Of a stretch of 64,000 nucleotides of DNA, positions 9,746 through 17,112 are shown piece after piece. A program made the translations under genes and the position numbers. Origin of the DNA: Polynucleobacter sp. MWH-Svant-W18 (GTDB taxonomy: Bacteria; Pseudomonadota; Gammaproteobacteria; Burkholderiales; Burkholderiaceae); NCBI RefSeq assembly GCF_018687495.1, contig NZ_CP061293.1, positions 992,001-1,056,000 of the forward strand, given 5' to 3'. The notes below the pieces were generated by a model, which saw only the letters and a list, made by a program, of their open reading frames with translations, ran no database searches and was not told the origin of the DNA. Every line of letters starts with the position of its first letter. Position 1 is the first letter of the stretch.

Positions 9746-10282
9746 ATGACACCAACTGAACTCAAGGCTTTACCAGCACCCCATTTTTGGCGACGGGTAT
9801 CGTGCTCCCTCTACGAGCAATTGGTTCTACTGGGTGTGATTTCCCTTACCTTTCTACTTCCCAATCTGGGCTTAGGCATTTTGTTTGGCGTCTCGCTGCC
9901 CAGCTGGCTTACCTTCTTATATCTCTACATCGTCCTCGGGATTTATTTTGTTTGGTACTGGACTAAATCTGGCCAAACACTGGCAATGCAAACCTGGCGC
10001 ATTCGAATAATTGATCTTCAGGGTCACACCTTAAATAGACCTCAAGCCCTATGGCGCTATGTCTATAGCTCCCTGTGGATGATTCCTTGTATTGGATTGC
10101 AATGGGCATTGCATTTAGAGAAATGGCAAATCATTGAGATGCTATTTACGGTTGCACTGTTCTTATGGCCGCTCACTATCTACCTAGACCGTAGAGATTC
10201 AGCACATCGTCAAGCCTTGCCAGACCGCTTTGCCGGAACCCGTTTAGTTGAGTTACCAAAGAACCTAGTAACCCTCTCGTAG
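9746..10282 (+). CDS. RDD family membrane protein
   Basis: A 178-residue integral membrane protein with the RDD pattern: an arginine near the first membrane segment (FWRRVSCSLYEQLVLLG), GQTLAMQTWRIRIID in the middle, and a C-terminal RQALPDRFAGTRLV. Family members are poorly characterised; some have been linked to ion transport. It lies 26 bases after the DUF3106 gene with GGGGGA-type spacing to its ATG. Its last 18 bases overlap the end of the convergent permease gene. Confidence 0.85.
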   Translation: MTPTELKALPAPHFWRRVSCSLYEQLVLLGVISLTFLLPNLGLGILFGVSLPSWLTFLYLYIVLGIYFVWYWTKSGQTLAMQTWRIRIIDLQGHTLNRPQALWRYVYSSLWMIPCIGLQWALHLEKWQIIEMLFTVALFLWPLTIYLDRRDSAHRQALPDRFAGTRLVELPKNLVTLS

Positions 10283-12790
10283 GCACTCCATCGCAGTAGC
10301 AGCCTGAATCTTTTGTCCGAAGCGATACCCTGCCAATAAACAAGCAAGCACCCCAAAGGTAATGCCCAGCGCAAGGGCTTGAAAAAAAGCATGAAATTCA
10401 ATTTCTAGTACAAAGTGCCCCAAAGCCCAAGCGGCAATTCCAGAGAATAATCCGGCTAAGGCACCAGCGGTAATACCAATGACGAGCAATTCAAAACAAG
10501 CGATGCTTGCTAAGGTTTGACGTGAGGCTCCTATCGCTTTTAATACAGCGGCATTTCGATAGCGGTCATCTTGAGTAGCAGCCATTGCGGAAATTAAAAC
10601 CAGGACTGCTGCTGCAATCGTAAAGCTAAACAGTAAACCCAAAGCGGCAGAGAGTTTATTGAGCACATCCTGAATTTGACGCAGGGATGTAGAAACATCA
10701 ACTACCGTTAGATTCGGAAAAGATTGGCTTATCTGAAAATCCAATACTGCTTGATCGGGGGTCTGATAGTAAGATGTGATCCATGACTGTGGCAAAGCAT
10801 TTAGTTGAGCAGGCGGCATGATAACGAAGAAATTCACGCGCATAGAACTCCAGTCCAATTTGCGTAATGAGGTAATGGGTGCGGTGATTTGTTCCCCAGC
10901 CACTTCAAAAGTGAGCTGATCACCCATCTTGAGATTGAGGGTCTTTGCAATACCCGTTTCCATCGAAATCTGTGGACTATCTCCAGAGATCCACTGCCCC
11001 GCAGTAATACGATTACCAGGAGGTAATTGCTCGGTATAGGATAAATTGAACTCCCGATCTACCAGCCGCTTTGCATTGTCTTCTTTAAAGTCTGCAGAAG
11101 AAACTTCGCGTTTATTAATGGCGATGAGACGGCCGCGCACCATGGGGTAGAAATCAGGCTTACTAATACCAGCCGCCACCAGTGATTGAGTAATTGCGGA
11201 TTTCTGTTCGTCTTGCACATTAATCATAAATCGATTGGGTGCATCGGGAGGAATATTGCCCTGCCAAGCACTCAGTAGATCCTGTCGTAAGAGCAAGATC
11301 ATTAAGAGCGCCATTAACGCGATACCCAAGGCGGTAATCTGCATGACTGCAAACCCCATTCTTCTGCTTTGCGCTGTAATAGCAAAATGGATTGAGAAGC
11401 GCTGCGTCTGGATACTTGCCAAGGCGTTTAATACCAAGTATGCGCAGCTTAGAAATACCAGAATTGCTCCGCCAAAACTGAATCCAGCCCAGAGAGCCAA
11501 CTTCCAATCTTGCGCAGCGATGGCTACTAATGCAGCACAGGTGCCCAGACCACAAATGCCCACCCAAAATGAAGATGCATTGATGCTATTGAATTCTTTA
11601 CGGATTAAACGTATCGGTGACACTTTTACCAGGGCCATTAAAGGCGGTCCTGCAAAGCCAAGCAACAAGAATAGTGCCAAGAGTGAACTCCACAGTACTG
11701 GCCACATGGAGATACCAGGCAGGTTCGTCAAAATCAAATTGCCCAGCAATGAAGTCAATATCAACTGAACAAGGTAGCCTAGAGCCGAGCCCAATCCAGC
11801 AGAGACAATCCCCAAAAACACAATATTCAAAACTTGTTTTTGAAGAATCCATCCTGAGGTAGCGCCAAAACATTTCAGAACGGCACAGCTGTCTGCTTGC
11901 TTGATGGCATAGCGACGTGCAGATAGCGCAATCGCTACGGATGCAACCATGGCTGTTAATACCGCGATCAAGGATAGAAAGCGCTCTGCCCGCTCTAGAG
12001 TTTTACGCAATACGGGCTGGGCATTATCAAGCGCCTCAATACGTATACCTCGCAAGTTTTGCGACTCAATGGCTGCTTTTGCCCATTGTTCATAAGCAGC
12101 GATTTGATCATCTCGACCCGCGAGCAATAATCGATAGGTCGCCCGACTTCCCGGACCAAGTAATTCTGTTGCAGATAAATCGGCTAAGGACATCATCACT
12201 CGAGGCGCAAAGTTCATAAAGCCAGCACCACGATCTAACTCACGCTCTAATACGCCTGCAATCACAAATGATTTTTGACCAAGCTGCATCTGATCACCCA
12301 GCGCTGCTTGCATGCTACCCAGCATGGCTGGATCAACCCATACGGATCCACTGGGTGGGCTAGAGATTAACGGTGTTAATGGAGAGCCGTCAGCAAGACC
12401 TTGAACTTGAAGTGCTCCGCGCAAGGGATATTGAGGACTCACTGCCTTCAGAGAGGCAAGCTTGCTCTGCTGCCCTACCGTAGCCATACTGGGGAAGACT
12501 ACTGTTTGCGCTATCTGCAATTGCTTGCTGTGCGCCTGCTCAATGAATGTCTCTGGAATCGGTTGATCGGCAGCGATTAATAAATCGGCCGCCAATAACT
12601 GACGGGCATCGTACTGAAATGCCCTTTGCATGCGGTCAGCCAAAAAAGAAACACTGGATAAGGCTGCGACCGAGAGCGTGACTGCAAGTAATAAGCTGAT
12701 TAACTCACTAGAGCGCAGCTCTTGTCTTAAACCTCTGCAGAAGCTTGATAGTGACTGTCTCACATTACTTGAACGAGAAAAATTTGCCAA
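10265..12790 (-). CDS. FtsX-like ABC transporter permease (YbbP type)
   Basis: An 841-residue membrane protein. An N-terminal membrane segment (about residues 32-52) is followed by a large periplasmic domain, a central cluster of membrane segments (about 265-520), a second periplasmic domain and three C-terminal segments, the duplicated FtsX/MacB plan of YbbP. YbbP normally works with a YbbA-like ATPase; none is adjacent here. It ends the minus-strand operon of Mla-like genes, 39 bases after the lipoprotein gene. Confidence 0.85.
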   Translation of the reverse strand: MANFSRSSNVRQSLSSFCRGLRQELRSSELISLLLAVTLSVAALSSVSFLADRMQRAFQYDARQLLAADLLIAADQPIPETFIEQAHSKQLQIAQTVVFPSMATVGQQSKLASLKAVSPQYPLRGALQVQGLADGSPLTPLISSPPSGSVWVDPAMLGSMQAALGDQMQLGQKSFVIAGVLERELDRGAGFMNFAPRVMMSLADLSATELLGPGSRATYRLLLAGRDDQIAAYEQWAKAAIESQNLRGIRIEALDNAQPVLRKTLERAERFLSLIAVLTAMVASVAIALSARRYAIKQADSCAVLKCFGATSGWILQKQVLNIVFLGIVSAGLGSALGYLVQLILTSLLGNLILTNLPGISMWPVLWSSLLALFLLLGFAGPPLMALVKVSPIRLIRKEFNSINASSFWVGICGLGTCAALVAIAAQDWKLALWAGFSFGGAILVFLSCAYLVLNALASIQTQRFSIHFAITAQSRRMGFAVMQITALGIALMALLMILLLRQDLLSAWQGNIPPDAPNRFMINVQDEQKSAITQSLVAAGISKPDFYPMVRGRLIAINKREVSSADFKEDNAKRLVDREFNLSYTEQLPPGNRITAGQWISGDSPQISMETGIAKTLNLKMGDQLTFEVAGEQITAPITSLRKLDWSSMRVNFFVIMPPAQLNALPQSWITSYYQTPDQAVLDFQISQSFPNLTVVDVSTSLRQIQDVLNKLSAALGLLFSFTIAAAVLVLISAMAATQDDRYRNAAVLKAIGASRQTLASIACFELLVIGITAGALAGLFSGIAAWALGHFVLEIEFHAFFQALALGITFGVLACLLAGYRFGQKIQAATAMECLREGY

Positions 12791-12829
12791 CCAAATACAT
12801 TGGTTGGCATCGTATGAATTACCGAGAGA

Positions 12830-13468
12830 TTACTTTGCAGGTGCCTGACCTAAAGGCGGCGGTAAATTACCAGCATATTTATACAGCTGGGTCTCATACT
12901 CTTTCAAGATCTCAGCCAAGGCTTGTTGTTGACCCAATACCAATGCTTCAGGGGTATTGTCTTTGAGAGCAATACGCTTGGTATAGCTATTAGCACCGAT
13001 CAAGGGATTATTTTTACCGCCATATTCAACGGTTAAGAAAAATTCCATACTCACAACAGCCTCGGGCTTAACGCGATAGTCGCCATAGAAATCATTGACA
13101 GTGACCTGCAAGCTGTAGAAAGGAAAGAAGGCATTGCCTTGTCCAACCGCTGCTGAAAAAATATTGGCTTTGTTGAGCCACTGTCTCTCGGCGTTGCCAA
13201 TCATCTCTGATGGGATCGCTGAATACACGTTATAGAAATCTTTTTCATAACGTTGATCACCTAAGCGATACACCAAAGACTTTCCATCAAATGGAGGTGC
13301 AACACTGACAGTGCCAATTTTTAACCAGAATGGGGTACGTGCTGTTAAAGGTGCTCCGGTGCGCTCGGGCATCACCATCCAGCTAGTTGGGGTCACCGGA
13401 GCGCGGGTTGGCAATGAGCATGCCATCAAGCCTGCAGAAAGGATGCCCCAGAATAAATATTTAATCAT
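12830..13468 (-). CDS. ABC-type transport auxiliary lipoprotein (PqiC/DUF330-like)
   Basis: A 212-residue lipoprotein. The signal peptide ends in the lipobox LMAC with C17 as the lipidated residue, so the protein should be anchored in the outer or inner membrane. The remainder resembles the ABC-type transport auxiliary lipoprotein family that partners MCE transporters (PqiC/LetB-type systems). It overlaps the preceding MCE gene by four bases, which supports a role in the same complex. Confidence 0.85.
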   Translation of the reverse strand: MIKYLFWGILSAGLMACSLPTRAPVTPTSWMVMPERTGAPLTARTPFWLKIGTVSVAPPFDGKSLVYRLGDQRYEKDFYNVYSAIPSEMIGNAERQWLNKANIFSAAVGQGNAFFPFYSLQVTVNDFYGDYRVKPEAVVSMEFFLTVEYGGKNNPLIGANSYTKRIALKDNTPEALVLGQQQALAEILKEYETQLYKYAGNLPPPLGQAPAK

Positions 13469-14397
13469 TTAGATGCTCCTGTCTGTCCTTGGGTACCGTT
13501 CGAAGGAAGTACGATCTTGGGAGGTGGCTCACCCCAAATCAAGCTTGCAGGTGACTGGCTAGCAATCCGGGTCAGTTCGTTGAGCTGCTCGCTGGTTTGC
13601 TTGAGGTTCTCGATCGTATATTGAGTATCGCCCTGCATACTGGTAATCGTTTGACGTAATGCCACCATCGAACCCACCAACTCTCGCATCAATACATTCA
13701 ACTCATCATTATCAGTAACTTTCGCAAGGCGGCCGAGAATGACATTCATATTCTGAACAGAAACCGCTAAACCTTGATTACCCTTGCCATCTCCAGCCAT
13801 GATGGTATTCAGATTAACTAGGAGTTGATCAAACTTTTGAGTGGTGCTATCAAGATCCATACCATTGAGTGTGGAAATAAACTTCTGGAGGCCAGAGAGA
13901 ATTTCATCCGCCTGATTGGGCATTGAGGGAATCACTGGATACTCAGACTTCCAATTGAATACCAGCGCTGGCGTGAGGTTTGCGGGAGCCACGAAATCAA
14001 ACTCGACATAGTTCACGCCCGTAATACCCATGGACTTTACCCTGGCGCGCAAATTATTCGCAACAAACTCTTGGATTTGGTCTGGGCTCACCTTATCACC
14101 ATAAATTTGCATCCGCACAACGACGTATTGGCGACGCTCATTGAAAGGAACATCCCTTTCATAGATATCGCCCGATAAGCCAATCAAGGTAACCTGACCA
14201 ATTTTGACGCCCCTAAAGCGCACATCCGCACCCGTATCTAAACCAGTAACCGATTGCTTGATATAGGTTTCCACCATGAAGGATTTTTGAAAGATTTTTC
14301 CCCCTCCAAAAATCAATATCACAGCAATCAGTACGGCAATTGCTGCGAGCACAAAAACACCTAAGCGAAAATAATTGGGATTTGAGTTAGCGCTCAT
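13465..14397 (-). CDS. MCE/MlaD-family periplasmic lipid-binding protein
   Basis: A 310-residue protein with one N-terminal membrane anchor (residues 12-30) and an MCE domain at about 38-120 (VTGLDTGADVRFRGVKIGQV). A long alpha-helical region follows, as in MCE proteins that form needle- or ring-like channels for phospholipids between the membranes. It overlaps the ATPase gene start and the lipoprotein gene by four bases each, so the four proteins are probably made in fixed ratio. Confidence 0.92.
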   Translation of the reverse strand: MSANSNPNYFRLGVFVLAAIAVLIAVILIFGGGKIFQKSFMVETYIKQSVTGLDTGADVRFRGVKIGQVTLIGLSGDIYERDVPFNERRQYVVVRMQIYGDKVSPDQIQEFVANNLRARVKSMGITGVNYVEFDFVAPANLTPALVFNWKSEYPVIPSMPNQADEILSGLQKFISTLNGMDLDSTTQKFDQLLVNLNTIMAGDGKGNQGLAVSVQNMNVILGRLAKVTDNDELNVLMRELVGSMVALRQTITSMQGDTQYTIENLKQTSEQLNELTRIASQSPASLIWGEPPPKIVLPSNGTQGQTGASK

Positions 14398-15170
14398 GCT
14401 ACGTCCTTGCTCATAATGCGATTAAAGAATTGATGCACCCTAGGATCCGTACTGGTATCCCGTAATACCTTAGGATCGCCTTCGGCAATAATGCCTTTAG
14501 CACCCTTGTCCAACATAATGACTTTGTCAGCAATCGCGTAAATACTGGCAAGCTCATGCGACACGATCACAAAAGTAATGCCTAAATTTTTAGATAGGTC
14601 CTGGATAGTGCTATCGAGATCAGCGGAGGTAATAGGATCTAAGCCTGCAGACGGTTCATCCAGAAAGAGGATTTTGGGATCTAATGCCATTGCCCGAGCA
14701 ATTGCAGCCCGCTTTTGCATACCGCCACTAATCTCGCTCGGCATGTAGGATTCATAAGGTAGCAACCCTACGAGATCCAACTTGCAACGTGCCAATAAAT
14801 CCATTTGGGTTTGGGTTAAATTGGTGTACTCCTGCATAAAGAGTGTCACATTATCCAAAAGATTCATGGAGCCAAACAATGCGCCTTGTTGATACATCAC
14901 ACCAAAACTGGTCATGATCTTCTGACGTGCAGCACCTTGGGCTTTAGTGATGTTTTGACCTTCGATCAAGACATCACCAGACAGGGGCTGATAGAGGCCA
15001 AAGAGGTTCTTTAATAAGCTTGATTTACCGCAACCTGAGCCACCCAAGATCACAAAGATTTCTCCGTTATTCACTGAGAAATTGAGATCCTTCATCAAAA
15101 TATTTGAACCATAACCCACAGTAAGGTTTTGGACTTCAATGGCGTAGGTGGAATTATTTGGCGCGTCCAT
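14394..15170 (-). CDS. ABC transporter ATP-binding protein (MlaF-like)
   Basis: A 258-residue cytoplasmic ATPase. Walker A is GGSGCGKS (residues 43-50), the signature motif ISGGMQKRAAIARA, and Walker B ILFLDEPSAGLD followed by the switch histidine in VSHE. The GGMQKR signature is typical of Mla/MCE ATPases. Start and stop codons overlap neighbouring genes for the STAS-MlaE permease and the MCE protein, so it energises that lipid transporter. Confidence 0.94.
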   Translation of the reverse strand: MDAPNNSTYAIEVQNLTVGYGSNILMKDLNFSVNNGEIFVILGGSGCGKSSLLKNLFGLYQPLSGDVLIEGQNITKAQGAARQKIMTSFGVMYQQGALFGSMNLLDNVTLFMQEYTNLTQTQMDLLARCKLDLVGLLPYESYMPSEISGGMQKRAAIARAMALDPKILFLDEPSAGLDPITSADLDSTIQDLSKNLGITFVIVSHELASIYAIADKVIMLDKGAKGIIAEGDPKVLRDTSTDPRVHQFFNRIMSKDVA

Positions 15171-16336
15171 TAGAAGCCAGTCTTGTAAGAAATAAAGGCG
15201 AAAATACCGTCAACCAAAACAATCATCACGATACTGCTCACTACCGCACGCGTTGCGGAGATACCCACCGCAGCTGCGCCGGTGCCTGTCTGCATACCAC
15301 GCAAGCAGCCCATTGCTGAAATGACAATACCAAACAGCGTGGCTTTAATAAGACCTGAACAGACATCTTCCACAGTCACTGCGGACAACATACCGTTATA
15401 GAAATTTACAAAAGGAATCCCGTAAATCAACATGGTGAACATGGAAGCAATTACGCTTACGATGTCGGCATACAAAGTCAAAATCGGTGCCACCAAAATG
15501 CCAGCCAGCACTCTTGGCACGACCAGAAAACGGATCGGGCTTAATCCTCCGGTTACCAAAGCATCAACCTCACTATTGACTGTCATGGTGCCAATCTCTG
15601 CCGCAAAAGCCGCAGAGGATCGACCAGCAAGCAAGATGGCGGTAATCAAAGGCCCCATCTCTCGCACAATTCCCAACGCGGCCAATGGGCCCACAAAGGA
15701 AACGGCGCCAAATTGCTGCATGCCGATAGCAGCCTGGAAAGAGAGAATCACGCCAATGAGGAAAGCAACCAGTCCCACAATTGGCAAGGCTGCAATACCT
15801 GCTTGAACAGCGGCATTGACGAAATCACCCCAACGCACATCGTTTGGGTGTCGCAAAGACCAAAAAAGATCTGCTGCAAGGTGACCAGTAAATGAGACCA
15901 AGCCCCGCGTGTCATCAATTAAGTTCTGCGCTGCCATGCCAGTACTCACCACAAAACTTCTTTGAGGTTTCACTACCGGTACCGGGAACAAATTCGCAAT
16001 AGGATCAAACTCTTTTAGCAGAGGTTGATAACGAGGATCTAAACCGACAATCGAAAATGTTCCACCAGCAGCTTGCTGCATTTTTTCAAGATCGATCAGA
16101 AATGCAATACCGGCACCATCAAATGAAGAGATGGCTGTGGCATCAAAAATGAGATTGTGTTGACCAGCAGTCTTTAACCACGCATCTTGTTGTTGACGAA
16201 TCTGGGTCCAGACACCTGCAAGGGTGTAGACATCCACTCTGCCGGTAATGACCACTTTTGCATTTTCAGAGTTGGACTGCTCCCACTTCGCTATCGAAGT
16301 TTTTTCAGTAGAAGAGTCAGGAGTCATTGGCATCAT
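15170..16336 (-). CDS. STAS-MlaE fusion permease
   Basis: A 388-residue permease with an N-terminal STAS domain (about residues 25-115) fused to a MlaE-type membrane domain (about 155-388; the loop EMGPLITAILLAGRSSAAFAAE and the segment GTMTVNSEVDAL are conserved). In the E. coli Mla system the STAS protein MlaB is separate; here the two functions are in one chain. Several ATGs are near the start (16336, 16333, 16327) with no clear ribosome site, so the exact start is uncertain. First gene of the operon. Confidence 0.92.
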   Translation of the reverse strand: MMPMTPDSSTEKTSIAKWEQSNSENAKVVITGRVDVYTLAGVWTQIRQQQDAWLKTAGQHNLIFDATAISSFDGAGIAFLIDLEKMQQAAGGTFSIVGLDPRYQPLLKEFDPIANLFPVPVVKPQRSFVVSTGMAAQNLIDDTRGLVSFTGHLAADLFWSLRHPNDVRWGDFVNAAVQAGIAALPIVGLVAFLIGVILSFQAAIGMQQFGAVSFVGPLAALGIVREMGPLITAILLAGRSSAAFAAEIGTMTVNSEVDALVTGGLSPIRFLVVPRVLAGILVAPILTLYADIVSVIASMFTMLIYGIPFVNFYNGMLSAVTVEDVCSGLIKATLFGIVISAMGCLRGMQTGTGAAAVGISATRAVVSSIVMIVLVDGIFAFISYKTGF

Positions 16337-16470
16337 TAAACAAGTGGCTGGTCGTGGTTTTGATACTACAGGATTGTCACGGCATAGGCCTAAAGAAACG
16401 CCCTAGAAATAGTGCCTTAAAGCTCAAATTGAGAACCTTCCGAATATAAGGGATCTGCATGAAAGGCTAA

Positions 16471-16507
16471 AGAAAAACGAAAAGGGCCCAGTTTTTCAAC
16501 TAGGCCC
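16471..16507 (-). terminator. intrinsic terminator of tRNA-Arg
   Basis: On the minus strand GGGCCTAGTT pairs with AACTGGGCCC over ten positions (one U-G pair) closing a GAAA tetraloop (stem arms 16498-16507 and 16484-16493). A T-rich stretch (16471-16483) follows. It lies nine bases past the tRNA 3' end and separates it from the Mla-like operon. Confidence 0.88.
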
Positions 16508-16516
16508 AGTATGGGA

Positions 16517-16593
16517 TGGTGCGGCTGGCAGGAATTGAACCCACGACCCCTTGGTTCGTAGCCAAGTACTCTATCCAGCTGAGCTACAGCCGC
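16517..16593 (-). tRNA. tRNA-Arg (anticodon ACG)
   Basis: A 77-base cloverleaf with acceptor GCGGCTG, D-stem GCTC, anticodon stem-loop CTTGG-CTACGAA-CCAAG giving ACG, T-loop GGTTCAATTCC, and an encoded CCA. ACG reads CGN arginine codons after A-to-I editing. It is divergent from greB with only 18 bases between them. Confidence 0.97.
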
Positions 16594-16603
16594 AACATCC
16601 ATA

Positions 16604-16609
16604 ATTATG
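16604..16609 (-). promoter_or_regulatory. -10 box of the tRNA-Arg promoter
   Basis: Minus-strand CATAAT lies 11 bases upstream of the tRNA 5' end, the same spacing as the TATAAT before tRNA-Ser(GGA) at 44076-44081. Its -35 region would fall inside the first codons of greB. No consensus -35 hexamer is visible. Confidence 0.45.
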
Positions 16610-16611
16610 CC

Positions 16612-17112
16612 ATGGAAGAGAAAAACTACATCACCCCTGCCGGCCACGAACGCATCAAAACCGAGCTTCTACAGCTCCTAAACCTTGATCGGCCTGAGAT
16701 TGTGAAGGTGGTTCACTGGGCAGCCTCCAATGGCGATCGCTCAGAAAATGGCGACTACATTTATGGAAAAAAGCGCTTGCGGGAGATTGATCGCCGTATT
16801 CGCTTTCTAAACAAGCGCCTGGAATTCGCGGTGGTTGTCGATAATTCGGCCAGAAAATCGGGTGATGCTGATGCAGAGCAAGTCTTCTTTGGGGCTACAG
16901 TGAGTTATTCAGCACTCGAAGGACCGGAAGCCGGAAAAGAAACCACCATCACGATTGTGGGGGTTGACGAGGTAGATCTAGATAAGGGCCATGTCAGTTG
17001 GGTATCACCAATTGCTAAGGCACTCATCAAGTCTCGCTTGGGTGATTGTGTCGTGATCCAAACGCCGACTGGACCTAGTGAAATTGAAATCTTAGACGTG
17101 AAGTATCTTTAA
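16612..17112 (+). CDS. greB: transcription elongation factor GreB
   Basis: Stimulates transcript cleavage by backtracked RNA polymerase. The 166 residues have the Gre plan: an N-terminal coiled coil whose tip GDRSENGDYIYGKK (residues 41-54) matches GreB rather than GreA and holds the acidic residues D42, E45 and D48, then a C-terminal FKBP-like domain. The ATG at 16612 gives the normal N-terminus; the frame is open further upstream but only through the tRNA gene. No ribosome site is visible. Its stop overlaps the convergent spoT stop by four bases. Confidence 0.94.
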   Translation: MEEKNYITPAGHERIKTELLQLLNLDRPEIVKVVHWAASNGDRSENGDYIYGKKRLREIDRRIRFLNKRLEFAVVVDNSARKSGDADAEQVFFGATVSYSALEGPEAGKETTITIVGVDEVDLDKGHVSWVSPIAKALIKSRLGDCVVIQTPTGPSEIEILDVKYL

